Shown here: in pieces, positions 42,534 through 51,202 of the stretch | Layout: each line of letters opens with the position of its first letter | Position numbering within the stretch: the stretch's first letter is position 1 | Assembly (NCBI GenBank): GCA_016191525.1 | Contig: JACPOK010000037.1 | Coordinates: 62,001 to 126,000 of the forward strand | DNA from: Burkholderiales bacterium | GTDB taxonomy: Bacteria; Pseudomonadota; Gammaproteobacteria; Burkholderiales; Burkholderiaceae_C | DNA: 64,000 bases | Reading direction: 5' to 3' | Position numbers and translations under genes: made by a program | Notes under the pieces: generated by a model | The model's database searches: none | Seen by the model: only the letters and a program-made list of their open reading frames with translations | What the model was told of the DNA's origin: nothing

Positions 42534-42994
42534 GAACCGGCCTTCCTTGCCGATGCCACCTGCTTGATGGCGGCCCGGATGCGCGGGTAGGTGCCGCACC
42601 GGCAGAGGTTGCCGGCCATCGCGCTGTCGATCTCGCCATCCGACGGGTGCGGCCTGGCCTGCAGCAGCGCCGCCGCCTGCATGATCTGGCCCGACTGGCA
42701 GTACCCGCACTGCGGCACCGCGTGCTCAACCCACGCGGCCTGCAACGGATGCAGGCCCCTGGCGCCCAGCCCCTCGATCGTGGTGACAGCCTTGCCCTTG
42801 AGGTCGGCCAGTGCGACTGTGCAGGAGCGCACGGCGTCCTTGTCCACGTGCACGGTGCAGCAGCCGCACAGCCCGGCACCGCAGCCGAAGCGGGTCCCCA
42901 TCAGCCCCAGCTCATCGCGCAGGTACCAGAGCAGCGGGGTTGCGGGGTCGCCGCCGAAACGGCGGCGGGTCTGGTTGACGACTATTTCGATCAT
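42530..42994 (-). CDS. 2Fe-2S subunit of molybdenum hydroxylase
   Basis: A 154-residue electron-transfer subunit with two [2Fe-2S] clusters. [14 protein letters not shown] plus a later Cys is the plant-type ferredoxin cluster, and [13 protein letters not shown] with CRCGTYPRI is the second, typical of the xanthine-dehydrogenase family. The ATG overlaps the large subunit gene by four bases (ATGA). It is preceded by a Bug gene at 43007 on the same strand, so binding and oxidation of the same substrate are likely. Confidence 0.95.
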   Translation of the reverse strand: MIEIVVNQTRRRFGGDPATPLLWYLRDELGLMGTRFGCGAGLCGCCTVHVDKDAVRSCTVALADLKGKAVTTIEGLGARGLHPLQAAWVEHAVPQCGYCQSGQIMQAAALLQARPHPSDGEIDSAMAGNLCRCGTYPRIRAAIKQVASARKAGS

Positions 42995-43006
42995 GCCGGC
43001 TCTCCA

Positions 43007-43978
43007 TTAGTCGAATGTGATGTTCTTGGCCTTGACCAGCCGCGTGGTCAGTTCGAGTTCGCGGCGGATGGCCGCTGCCATTTGCGGACCAGCGACCTGC
43101 CGGGGCTCGACACCGGCGTCGGCCAGCGTCTTGATGAAGGCGGGGTCGGCATGAAGTGCCGTGATCGCCTTCTGCAGGCGCTTGATGATGGCGTCGGGCG
43201 TGCCCTTCGGCACCCATAGCCCCACCCAGGTCGGGATCGGTTGAAAGCCCGGCAGGATCTCGCTGACCGTGGGTACATCGGGCAGCGCCGCGCTACGGCG
43301 CTCGCCGACATAGGCCAGGGCCCGGATCCTGCCGGACCTGATGCCCGCCAAGGCGGAGGAAGTCGGCTCATAGCCTATCGTCACCATTCCGGCAAGCACA
43401 TCGGGTATCGCACTCAGCTTGTAGGGAACCTGCAGCAGCTCGATACCCGCGGCGTCCTGCAACAGTTCCATCCCGAGGCGCGCTGTGCTGGCGGTACCGT
43501 ACGAGGCGTAGCTGAGGTGCCCTGGTCTCTGCCTGGCCGTGGCGATCAAGTCCTGCAGGTTCCTGCCGGCGAAGCCGGAGCCCGCAATGACGAACGATCC
43601 GCTGTGGTACAGCTGGGCGACCGGGGCGAGATCCCGGGTCGGGTCCAGGGCCTGTTTCGACAGGAGTTCAGGCGGGGTCGTGAAAGGCCGGCTGACGGAA
43701 ATCAGCAGCGTCTGGCCGTTGGGCGGCGCCTTGGCCACCGCCATGATGCCGAGCACGTTCGAAGCGCCCGGGCGGTTCTCCACGACCACGGAAGTGCCAA
43801 GCTCTTGGCCCAGCCGCACCGAGTACACCCGCGCAAAAACGTCGGTGCCGACGCCCGGCGGCGTCGGCGTGACGAGCTTGATCGTCGCGCCCGCCGGCCA
43901 GGCCGGCTCAGCGGCGCTCCAGGACGGAATAAGCAAAGCGGCGCAGGCCAACAGGCCCAGGTTGCAGCGGCGTCTCAT
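43007..43978 (-). CDS. Bug/TctC-type substrate-binding protein
   Basis: A 323-residue periplasmic binding protein with signal peptide (RRRCNLGLLACAALLIPSWS). ATIKLVTPTPPGVGTDVFAR, VVENRPGASNVLGI, LSYASYGTASTARL are TctC motifs. It lies 12 bases upstream of the 2Fe-2S gene and heads the operon. The operon start faces the AraC gene; a 26-bp repeat at 44059-44084 sits in the intergenic region. The ligand may be the oxidoreductase substrate. Confidence 0.92.
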   Translation of the reverse strand: MRRRCNLGLLACAALLIPSWSAAEPAWPAGATIKLVTPTPPGVGTDVFARVYSVRLGQELGTSVVVENRPGASNVLGIMAVAKAPPNGQTLLISVSRPFTTPPELLSKQALDPTRDLAPVAQLYHSGSFVIAGSGFAGRNLQDLIATARQRPGHLSYASYGTASTARLGMELLQDAAGIELLQVPYKLSAIPDVLAGMVTIGYEPTSSALAGIRSGRIRALAYVGERRSAALPDVPTVSEILPGFQPIPTWVGLWVPKGTPDAIIKRLQKAITALHADPAFIKTLADAGVEPRQVAGPQMAAAIRRELELTTRLVKAKNITFD

Positions 43979-44058
43979 GTCTTGTCTCCAAGTCTCGTTT
44001 ATGGGTTCGATGCGAGGATGGTAGGACGGGAGCGCGCAGGCTATTATTCTGCGAGAGT

Positions 44059-44084
44059 CAATAAATATCGCGATCGGGCCAAAG
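44059..44084 (+). promoter_or_regulatory. AraC-type site, copy A
   Basis: This stretch (CAATAAATATCGCGATCGGG and following CCAAAG) lies directly before the AraC gene and 81 bases upstream of the divergent Bug gene. It has 23 of 26 bases in common with the reverse complement of 44852-44877. The centre TATCGCGATC contains the palindrome ATCGCGAT. It is a probable binding site of the AraC protein encoded next to it. Confidence 0.6.
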
Positions 44085-44087
44085 AGC

Positions 44088-44828
44088 ATGCTGCGCAGCT
44101 TTGACGTTTTCGACGTGCGGCGTTTTCATGAAGAAGGCCGGCACGAAGTGGGCCTGCACGCCCACCGCCATGGGCAGTTCACCTGCGTCATCTCCGGCGT
44201 GGTGAGCCAGGAAACGGATGCGGGCATCTGGGTCGTTCCCCGCGATCGCCTGATCTGGGTTCCGCCTCACGCGGCCCATTCGGTCCGCTCCGACGGCGTC
44301 GAAGGCTGGCTGGTCCTGGTGCCGCCCAGCTTTACACCGCGCTTGCCAGATCGCATCTGTGTGCTCGAGTCGTCGGCGCTGCTGCGCGCCTCGCTGGAGC
44401 GCTTGACCACGCTCGATGAATCCGATCGCAAGGTCGCGTCCGCGCTTTCGGAGGTCATCCTGCTCGAGATCGACCACGCGCGGACCTGTGGGCTGGAAAT
44501 TCCGATGCCGCGCTCACCGCGCCTGCGGACGATCGCCGAGCGCTTGCTCAAGGAGCCGAACGACGATCTCCTGCTAGACGGGTGGGCCAGCGAGGCGGCG
44601 CTCTCGCGCCGCTCGTTCACGCGGCATTTTGTCGAGGAGACGGGCTTGAGCTTCGCGGTCTGGCGGCGCAGGGTGATCGCGAGCCGCGCGGTCGAGCTGC
44701 TGTCCGCCGGGGAGTCAGTCTCTTCCGTCGCACTCGCCATGGGCTATGAATCGGTCAGCGCGTTCGTGGCCATGTTCAAGCGGCTGCATGGCGCGCCGCC
44801 GGCCAGGTTCCTCAGCAACTCACGCTGA
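44088..44828 (+). CDS. AraC-family transcriptional regulator
   Basis: A 246-residue regulator. The N-terminal cupin-like sensor domain reads HEVGLHAHRHGQFTCVISG and VPRDRLIWVPPHAAHSV. The C-terminal domain has two helix-turn-helix motifs (LLDGWASEAALSRRSFTRHF and SVSSVALAMGYESVSAFVAM), ending APPARFLSN. Small aromatic or sugar ligands are usual for this kind. The gene is flanked by two inverted copies of a 26-bp site (44059-44084 and 44852-44877), one facing the Bug/molybdenum hydroxylase operon and one the EAR-repeat operon, so it probably controls both and itself. Confidence 0.92.
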   Translation: MLRSFDVFDVRRFHEEGRHEVGLHAHRHGQFTCVISGVVSQETDAGIWVVPRDRLIWVPPHAAHSVRSDGVEGWLVLVPPSFTPRLPDRICVLESSALLRASLERLTTLDESDRKVASALSEVILLEIDHARTCGLEIPMPRSPRLRTIAERLLKEPNDDLLLDGWASEAALSRRSFTRHFVEETGLSFAVWRRRVIASRAVELLSAGESVSSVALAMGYESVSAFVAMFKRLHGAPPARFLSNSR

Positions 44829-44851
44829 CCCGGGCGGACTGCTCCGCACAA

Positions 44852-44877
44852 ATTTGGCCGGATCGCGATATGTATTG
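44852..44877 (-). promoter_or_regulatory. AraC-type site, copy B
   Basis: The reverse complement reads CAATACATATCGCGATCCGG and then CCAAAT; it matches copy A at 44059-44084 in 23 of 26 positions (by hand). It lies 24 bases after the AraC stop and 75 bases before the EAR-repeat gene, in the opposite orientation to copy A. This is the strongest link between the AraC regulator and the EAR operon. Confidence 0.6.
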
Positions 44878-44951
44878 GCCATTTGTGGCTAATGGCATGT
44901 CCGGCACCAAAGCAACAATGGCGCCACTTCAACCCGAGACAGAGTCATGGC

Positions 44952-46094
44952 ATGGCGCCCCAGCAAACACCAGACACCGTTACAAGGGCGGCATTGACAG
45001 AGTTTCAGCGCCTGCCGACATCGGCGGCGCGGGCGGTCATGCCTTATGTGATCGACGGCTCCACCTACCTCGCGATTTCCCAGCATGCCCGCGACATCCC
45101 GGGTACCGTGGCCGCGATGAATGCCGGGGACAGCGACATCCCCACGCTGGTTTACAAATGGGTGGACGGCGCCTTTGCCCTGGTGCAGCAATTGCCGGTT
45201 TCGGCCGGTGAAGATGCCGAATATTTTTCGTTCGACGCTGTCCACTATCTCGCCACCGCAAGCATCCGCACCGGCTCTGACCCCTATGACCTGAATTCCA
45301 TTTCCATCATCTATAAGTGGAATGGCGAGGAGTGGGCGTTGTTTCAGGAGGTTCCGACCTTTGCCGCGAAGCAGTGGCACTACTTCGAGTTCGAAGGGCG
45401 CCGCTGCCTGGCGCTGGCGCAGAACCTGCCGGGACGCGACACGACGGTGGTCCATGGCCGGGCTTCGACCATCTTCCAGTGGAATGGCTCGAAATTCGAA
45501 GCACTGCAAAACGTTGAAAGCCGTGCCGGATACAGCTTCCACTACTTTGAGCACGAGGGCGCCCACTATCTGGGCTATTGCGACCACGGCCTGGCGTCCA
45601 AGATTTACAAGTGGGACGGCAAGCGGTTCGAGCCCTTCCAGGATTTTTCGAACATGGGTGGCCGCTCATTCAAATACTTTCGCCGTGACGGCGCGGGCTA
45701 TCTTTGTTACGCCGACATCCTGAACCGCTCCTCGCTCTACAAATGGGATGGGGAAATATTCCGCCCGGTCCAGTCGCTGGGCGGCGAAGGCGGGCGCGAC
45801 TTTTCGCTTTTTGAACTGGACGGTGTGCTGCACCTGGTGCGGGTCTGCTTCATTCAAGGCACCCCGGCCGATCCTGATCCCACGCTCAAGTCGCAGCTGT
45901 TCCGGTGGGAGGCCGGCGCCTTCATGCTCGTTGAGGAATTCCCGACCCATGGCGGCGTCGATGGCGTGCCGTTCATGGCGGATGGCAAACCCCATCTCGC
46001 CGTGGCCAACAGCCTGACGCCCGATATCCGGTTCCGCCAGGACAGCATCATTTATCGCCTCGCCGGATCGGAGGTCGTTCGTGATCGATCATGA
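44952..46094 (+). CDS. EAR/EPTP-repeat beta-propeller protein
   Basis: A 380-residue protein without signal peptide made of about seven tandem repeats of roughly 50 residues. Each unit ends with an Ile/Leu-Tyr-Lys-Trp-like strand (LVYKW, IIYKW, TIFQW, KIYKW, SLYKW, QLFRW, IIYRL) followed by F-x-x-Q-x-hydrophobic and then the unit centre (WHYFEFEGRRCLAL, FHYFEHEGAHYLGY, FKYFRRDGAGYLCY). This matches the EAR (epilepsy-associated, EPTP) repeat of animal LGI and TSPEAR proteins, which form seven-bladed propellers. It probably binds another protein or ligand. The last 14 bases overlap the next gene, and an AraC-type site lies upstream. Role unknown. Confidence 0.75.
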   Translation: MAPQQTPDTVTRAALTEFQRLPTSAARAVMPYVIDGSTYLAISQHARDIPGTVAAMNAGDSDIPTLVYKWVDGAFALVQQLPVSAGEDAEYFSFDAVHYLATASIRTGSDPYDLNSISIIYKWNGEEWALFQEVPTFAAKQWHYFEFEGRRCLALAQNLPGRDTTVVHGRASTIFQWNGSKFEALQNVESRAGYSFHYFEHEGAHYLGYCDHGLASKIYKWDGKRFEPFQDFSNMGGRSFKYFRRDGAGYLCYADILNRSSLYKWDGEIFRPVQSLGGEGGRDFSLFELDGVLHLVRVCFIQGTPADPDPTLKSQLFRWEAGAFMLVEEFPTHGGVDGVPFMADGKPHLAVANSLTPDIRFRQDSIIYRLAGSEVVRDRS

Positions 46095-47274
46095 CCGCTA
46101 TCGCCCCGGTGATGCTTTTCATCGGCTGTTCGCCGCCTTCACGTCAGATGCTTTCAGCATGGGCAAGCACCTGGCCGATGCCCTGATGAAAGACCGGGGC
46201 GACGACCCCTTGTTCGTCACCACCGGCACTGAAATGATCATATTTCCCGGCGGCGGGCGTGAACCGGTCATCCGCAGTTTCCGCAAATCGACGCGTGGCT
46301 TCATCGAGCTGACGGCGGTTTCCCATCTCCCCTGCGCAATCGCCTGGATGATGCGAATGCGTGAACTGGGATATGAGGTTTGGCGCAAGGATGCGCACTA
46401 CCTGATCGAACAGCTTGCCGATGTCCGCAAACAGAACAGCGAACAGTATTGGCGTGAGCACGTGGATGTTCCCGCCTATCGCGGCATCGAAGCGAAGATC
46501 GCCGACCTCATCGACTACACCTGTGTTGTGACCACTGCTTTCGTGCGGCGTGAGCTGGCGTCGGAAAAGGGCATCAGTTTTGCGGAGTTGAGGGCGCACT
46601 ATCTCGATCCGGTAGCGTCGCCCCAGGTGCCGGTGCCGATGAACGACATGATGGGCGCAACCTTCGGGCTCGCTTTTCTCGATATCGGCCATCGAATCAT
46701 CGATTGGCTGCGCAGCGAGGACATGGACTGGACGCGCACGATGGTACTGATCACCGGCCGTACCGGCCGCGCAACTTCGGGCTTCACCTGGGCGACCAAC
46801 AACATGTGCCACCTGATCTGGCAGGCCTCGGGCCAGAAATTGCCGCCTGAAAATCTGCACATCGCTCCTCATGCGCCGTCGCTCGTCATCCGCGACAACA
46901 TGGAGCCCGACGAATTCGTGGAGATCGAGGAACAGTATCGCTGGAGCTACGCGCGCACACTGGCCGGCCTGGAGCTCGCGCCGCGCATGTTCGAGGGATA
47001 TCCGCAATACCGCTCGCCGGTTGAGGAACGGCTGTTTATCGACCCTGGCACGACCACGGTGGACCAGATGCCATCCCTGCGCTCGATGGATGATCGCCGT
47101 GCCATGGTGACCCGCTTGCGCATGGTGCTGGAGGATCCGGCCCAGCTCATTTCCAACGCCGCGGCGCACTTCGTCATTGATCAGTTGTGCGAGAACGGCA
47201 ACCGGCCCGACAAGGTGGTACTGCCTGGCTTCACCCATATGGACTATCCGCACGCTTTCGTGCCGCCTTTTTGA
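46081..47274 (+). CDS. Unrecognised protein coupled to the EAR-repeat gene
   Basis: A 397-residue soluble protein that I cannot assign to a family. It starts with GTG at 46081, overlapping the EAR gene by 14 bases, so the two are very likely made together. It is rich in aromatic residues and Met, contains FVTTGTEMIIFPGGG near residue 50, ITGRTGRATSGFTWATNNMC near 225, and ends HMDYPHAFVPPF. No signal peptide, no membrane segment and no obvious cofactor motif. It may be an enzyme whose partner or scaffold is the propeller. The alternative is a separate gene in a shared operon. Confidence 0.75.
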   Translation: MIDHDRYRPGDAFHRLFAAFTSDAFSMGKHLADALMKDRGDDPLFVTTGTEMIIFPGGGREPVIRSFRKSTRGFIELTAVSHLPCAIAWMMRMRELGYEVWRKDAHYLIEQLADVRKQNSEQYWREHVDVPAYRGIEAKIADLIDYTCVVTTAFVRRELASEKGISFAELRAHYLDPVASPQVPVPMNDMMGATFGLAFLDIGHRIIDWLRSEDMDWTRTMVLITGRTGRATSGFTWATNNMCHLIWQASGQKLPPENLHIAPHAPSLVIRDNMEPDEFVEIEEQYRWSYARTLAGLELAPRMFEGYPQYRSPVEERLFIDPGTTTVDQMPSLRSMDDRRAMVTRLRMVLEDPAQLISNAAAHFVIDQLCENGNRPDKVVLPGFTHMDYPHAFVPPF

Positions 47275-47313
47275 GAACAATATCCCGACGAGCCAGCTTG
47301 CCACCGGGGCCGG

Positions 47314-48606
47314 TCACGACGGCGGTTTGTGCTTCAGGATCCAGACGCCCTGGTTGTTGTCAGTGACGTAGATGTAGCCGCGCGCATCGACCAGCACGTC
47401 TTCGGATTGCGGCGCCAGGATCTGCGGGAACGGGCCGTAGCGGCGGCGTGGCACCGGCGGGATGAACCAGCCCACCTCGCGCGGGGCGGTCGGGCTGGCG
47501 ATGTCGATCAGGCGCAGGCCTGCATTCCAGTAAGTCAGGTACACCAGGTCACCCTGCGGCTGCACATAGGGGTTGTGCAGCAGCGTGTTGACGTTGTGGG
47601 TGCCGAAAGTGCTGCCCTTGATATCGCAAAAGCTTGCAATCTTCATCTCGGGTGGCGGCAACGGGTAGGGGAACAGCGACATCAGGCGCAGCTGCGCGGG
47701 ATCGGCGATGTCGACTATACCCGCGAAGCTGGGCGCCGCCTTGCATTCGGGCGTGATGCCTTCGGAGGTCACGATCGCGATCTTGCGGTCGTGCAGTGGA
47801 ATGATGGTGTGGCCCGCGAACCGCGCGTCAAAAGGCGGGCTGGCGGCCAATTGCCCGACCTGCCTGGGTTTGGAGACATCCGAGATGTCCAGCACGATGA
47901 AACCTTCGCTTCCGTAAGGCAGGTAGGCGAGATTGCCGTCCAGGTAGGCGGGCCCGTGCAGCGCCACGAACGGCGACACTGGTGTTTCACCGGGGCCCTG
48001 GCCCTTGACCCACCAGCGGCCGGCCTCGACCGGATGCGCCGGGTCACTGATGTCCACGATCACGTAGATGTTGCCGCGAAACCCGGGAACGATGGCCGAC
48101 AGGTGCATGTACTTGCCGCCGTAGTAGCCGTTGCGGTGCGTGCCTTCGCCGCCCGTCCTGTACTGCCCGACCTGCCGGGGATTGACCGGGTCGCTGATGT
48201 CCCAGATCAGCACGCCCTCTTCGAATGCCGCATTGCGGTCCGCGCCGATCCCGGGCACCACCGGCTTTTGCATGCCGGTGATCATGGTGGTGCCATGGAT
48301 GTCAACCTGGCCCGTGAACGCGCCCTTGGGACCCGGGATGAACTTGACGACCTTGCTGTCGGCCGGGTCGGTGACGTCGAGGATAGTCCAGCCCGACACC
48401 CAGAAATGCCCCATGTAGAGGTACCAGCGGTCGCCGGAGCGGACGATCGACATCTTGAACGCAGGCTTGTCGTCCAGGTTGTTGTAGCCGACCACGCTGA
48501 CGTTCTTCGCGTGCCAGCCCCGCGGCGGGGGTTCGGCGGGCGCGGCTATGCCTGCTTGCACTTGCAGGGCAAGCAGGCATGCGGCCAGGAAGGCGGATCG
48601 CGTCAT
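47314..48606 (-). CDS. LVIVD-repeat beta-propeller protein
   Basis: A 430-residue exported protein (signal peptide FLAACLLALQVQAGIAA) with LVIVD-type repeats: TILDVTDPADSKVV, LIWDISDPVNPRQVG, VIVDISDPAHPVEAG, IVLDISDVSKPRQVG, GIVDIADPAQLR and LIDIASPTAPREVG. Such repeats form extracellular or periplasmic propellers. It is downstream of the porin on the same strand by eight bases, so the two are co-transcribed, and convergent with the EAR operon. Function unknown, possibly binding of a substrate at the cell surface. Confidence 0.85.
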   Translation of the reverse strand: MTRSAFLAACLLALQVQAGIAAPAEPPPRGWHAKNVSVVGYNNLDDKPAFKMSIVRSGDRWYLYMGHFWVSGWTILDVTDPADSKVVKFIPGPKGAFTGQVDIHGTTMITGMQKPVVPGIGADRNAAFEEGVLIWDISDPVNPRQVGQYRTGGEGTHRNGYYGGKYMHLSAIVPGFRGNIYVIVDISDPAHPVEAGRWWVKGQGPGETPVSPFVALHGPAYLDGNLAYLPYGSEGFIVLDISDVSKPRQVGQLAASPPFDARFAGHTIIPLHDRKIAIVTSEGITPECKAAPSFAGIVDIADPAQLRLMSLFPYPLPPPEMKIASFCDIKGSTFGTHNVNTLLHNPYVQPQGDLVYLTYWNAGLRLIDIASPTAPREVGWFIPPVPRRRYGPFPQILAPQSEDVLVDARGYIYVTDNNQGVWILKHKPPS

Positions 48607-48614
48607 GCGGGCGC

Positions 48615-49745
48615 TCAGAAGAAGTGGCGGATGCCCAGCGCGTAGCTCGTGCCCCTGGCCTCGACGGCCGTGGCGACCGTTCCGGCCGCGCGGTTCCGGT
48701 CGTGGCGCAGCAAGGCATAGAGGTCGGTGCGTTTGGACAGACTGTAGGCATACCCCACCGAAGCCAGGCTGCGCTTGGACGCGAAGGCCTCGTTGCCCTT
48801 GCGCACGCCGTACCCGACCATCACTCGGCCAGAGCCCACCGGGATCAAGGCGCTGAGGTCCCAGATCCGAAAGCTGATGTTGTCATCGGCAAGCGTGGCG
48901 GTGCCACTCCCGTCGCTAACGATGCGGCCCAGGTGCCCGAAGAGCTTCACCACCTGCAAGTCATAGCCTACGCCTGCCAGCGTGTTCTTGGTGTTGTTGC
49001 GCGTCGTGCCGTCGGAGAATGTCACGGGGTCTTTTTTGACGTCGGAGTACGCCAGCGCCGCAGAGAATGGGCCGCCCGCATAGCCGATACGACCGCCCAC
49101 GTTTCCGCCATTGGAACCCTCGGAAAGCGACTTTTGCAGATTGAAGTTGAATCCGGCGAGATTGGGCGAATCGTAGGCGATGCTGTTGCTCCACCCGGTA
49201 CCGCCGGCCAGGGGCGAGCCGATAAACATCAACAGATTAATGGGCGAGAACGATGTCGAGTCGCCAAACGCGTTGCTTGACACGGAGCTGATGAAGATCG
49301 CGGTGGTGATCTGCCCTAGGCGCACCCGGCCCACGGTGTCGCTGCCCAAGCCCACAAACGCGGCCTTGGACCAGAACGGATCGGGCCCCACGTTGACCGC
49401 AGAACAGGCAGGGGCCGGGGCCGGAGGACCGGCACAGATCGCATCGCTGCGACCCGGTTGCCCGGTGTCATTGCGGATGAAACTCTGAAGCTCAAAGTTG
49501 GCGGAGAGCCCGCCACCCAGGTCCTCCGTGCCGCGCACGCCAAAATAGCTGGTGGACAGGCCACTGGCATCCTGCCGTGTGATCGTGGTGTCGGTGGGCG
49601 TCACGCCGGCCGCTACTCCCTTGTAGCGGCCGACGTTGGCATCGATCAGTCCGAACATCGTGACCGTACTCTGCGCGTGCGCGGTACCAGCCCAACCAAT
49701 TGCAAGCAAAGCAAGGGCGCGGCCGTTCGAAATCAATTTCTTCAT
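48615..49745 (-). CDS. Gram-negative porin
   Basis: A 376-residue outer-membrane porin of the beta-proteobacterial OmpC-like type. Signal peptide KKLISNGRALALLAIGWAG ends with AHA, followed by QSTVTMFGLIDANVGRYKG, the family start; SYFGVRGTEDLGGGLSANFE and a C-terminal Phe (GIRHFF) are typical of porins assembled by BamA. The start at 49745 is preferred over ATG 49769 because the signal peptide begins with MKK. It sits in front of the LVIVD gene and next to the catabolic operon, so it may let the same substrate in. Confidence 0.93.
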   Translation of the reverse strand: MKKLISNGRALALLAIGWAGTAHAQSTVTMFGLIDANVGRYKGVAAGVTPTDTTITRQDASGLSTSYFGVRGTEDLGGGLSANFELQSFIRNDTGQPGRSDAICAGPPAPAPACSAVNVGPDPFWSKAAFVGLGSDTVGRVRLGQITTAIFISSVSSNAFGDSTSFSPINLLMFIGSPLAGGTGWSNSIAYDSPNLAGFNFNLQKSLSEGSNGGNVGGRIGYAGGPFSAALAYSDVKKDPVTFSDGTTRNNTKNTLAGVGYDLQVVKLFGHLGRIVSDGSGTATLADDNISFRIWDLSALIPVGSGRVMVGYGVRKGNEAFASKRSLASVGYAYSLSKRTDLYALLRHDRNRAAGTVATAVEARGTSYALGIRHFF

Positions 49746-49930
49746 CTGTGTCTCCAGGTTTTCGGGCAAATGGTGTGTCGCGACAAGCAGCCGCCTCCAT
49801 ACCTCCGCGGCTACCGTTCATGGTTAGTCACTTGGCTTCGTAGATGAAGACCCATTCGTCCGGTTCCTTTTGATGAAGCTTTGATAGGGCGGCCGTACAT
49901 TGCGGCCAGGCGAATCGAGGAAACAACGCA

Positions 49931-51202
49931 ATGAGCTTGCCCAGAATCGGCCGCTACGGCGCCGGAAGAGATCTCTTGAGTTTCGAAGTTCCACCCGAAG
50001 ACGTGGTGCCCGAGATCGTGAGCGTGGTCGCCCAGGACGGCGGAAAGTCCAAGGGCGTGCTCTATCGCAAGCGAGGCGAAAAGACGCTGGTGTGCATCCT
50101 GCACCCGCGCGGCGACATGACGCGCCACTACGCCATCCCAGCGCTGGTCAAGGGCGGCTACGCGGTCTTCGCGCAGGAGAGCCGCTGGCCGGGCAATGAC
50201 GTCACGGCCAGCCATGAGCTGCTGCTGGCCGACGTCGCCGCGATGATGGTCAGCATGCGCAGCCGCGGCTTCGACAAGGTGGTGCTGCTGGGGTACAGCG
50301 GCGGCGGCTCGGTCTACAGCTTCTACCAGTCGCAGGCAGTGACACCGATCGGCCAGCGCCTCACGGACACCGCAGCCGGCGACCCGTTCGATCTCAACGG
50401 CTTCCACATGCCGCCGGCCGACGGCATCATGTTCATCGCCGCCCACCTTGGGGCCGGCAAGACCATGCTCAACGAGATCGATCCGTCGGTCACCGACGAG
50501 GGCGACCCGCTGTCGCTGGACCCCGGGCTCGATATGTACAACCCGAAGAACGGGTTCAGGGAGCCGCCGGCCCTGAGCAGCTACAGCCCCGAGTTCCTGG
50601 CCCGCTATCGGCAAGCGCAGAGTGCACGCGTCGCACGCATCGATGCGATCGCCCGGGGCTGCATCGAGGAACAGCGCTACTTCCAGGAGATGGCCCGCCA
50701 GCCCGATTTCGAAAAGCTGCCGGCCGAGCGGCGGGCCTTCGTGCTGCGCCGCGCGGTGCTGGGCCGCTTCATGAACGTCTATCGCACCGATGCGAATCCG
50801 GCGGTGACCGACCTCTCCATCGATCCGTCCAAGCGCGCCTACGGTTCCATCATGTCGGTGCGCCCCGACCTGTCCAACTACACCGAAGCGGGCTTCGCCA
50901 AGAACCTGACGCCGCGGGCCTGGCTCAGCCTCTGGTCGGGCCATGCCTCGCGCGCTTCGGTGCTGGACAACCTGCCCAAGGTCGCGGTGCCCACGCTGGT
51001 GATGGACTACACCGGTGACAGCGCGATCCATCCGTGCAACGCCGAAGCCATCTACACCCGGTCGCCGGCCGCCGACAAGGAGATCGCGCACGTGGACGGC
51101 GACCACTTCGGCCTGCCGCTGCCGTCCGCGCCGGACCACGGCGGGCGTGAGGCGGCGCTCAAGATCGTCATTGCCTGGCTGCAAGAGCGCTTTCCCTCAT
51201 GA
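49931..51202 (+). CDS. Alpha/beta-fold hydrolase
   Basis: A 423-residue protein with alpha/beta-hydrolase signatures: LVCILHPRGDMTRHYAIP, LLGYSGGGSVYSF with the nucleophilic Ser, LVMDYTGDSAIHP with the Asp region and VDGDHFGLPLP with the His. A long insertion of about 180 residues lies between the nucleophile and the Asp, probably a cap domain. It lacks a signal peptide. It is the first gene of a six-gene operon in which consecutive genes overlap by four bases (ATGA), apart from one 17-base gap. The substrate is unknown. Confidence 0.82.
   Translation: MSLPRIGRYGAGRDLLSFEVPPEDVVPEIVSVVAQDGGKSKGVLYRKRGEKTLVCILHPRGDMTRHYAIPALVKGGYAVFAQESRWPGNDVTASHELLLADVAAMMVSMRSRGFDKVVLLGYSGGGSVYSFYQSQAVTPIGQRLTDTAAGDPFDLNGFHMPPADGIMFIAAHLGAGKTMLNEIDPSVTDEGDPLSLDPGLDMYNPKNGFREPPALSSYSPEFLARYRQAQSARVARIDAIARGCIEEQRYFQEMARQPDFEKLPAERRAFVLRRAVLGRFMNVYRTDANPAVTDLSIDPSKRAYGSIMSVRPDLSNYTEAGFAKNLTPRAWLSLWSGHASRASVLDNLPKVAVPTLVMDYTGDSAIHPCNAEAIYTRSPAADKEIAHVDGDHFGLPLPSAPDHGGREAALKIVIAWLQERFPS

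Noticed and set aside
32309-43978. Complete tripartite tricarboxylate transporter
   Set aside because: Three TctC/Bug binding proteins are present, but no TctA or TctB membrane gene is in the window.
47290-47312. ACCGG-GG-CCGGT repeat between the convergent EAR-partner and LVIVD genes as a terminator
   Set aside because: A stem of five pairs with a two-base gap is too short to form a hairpin and has no T run.
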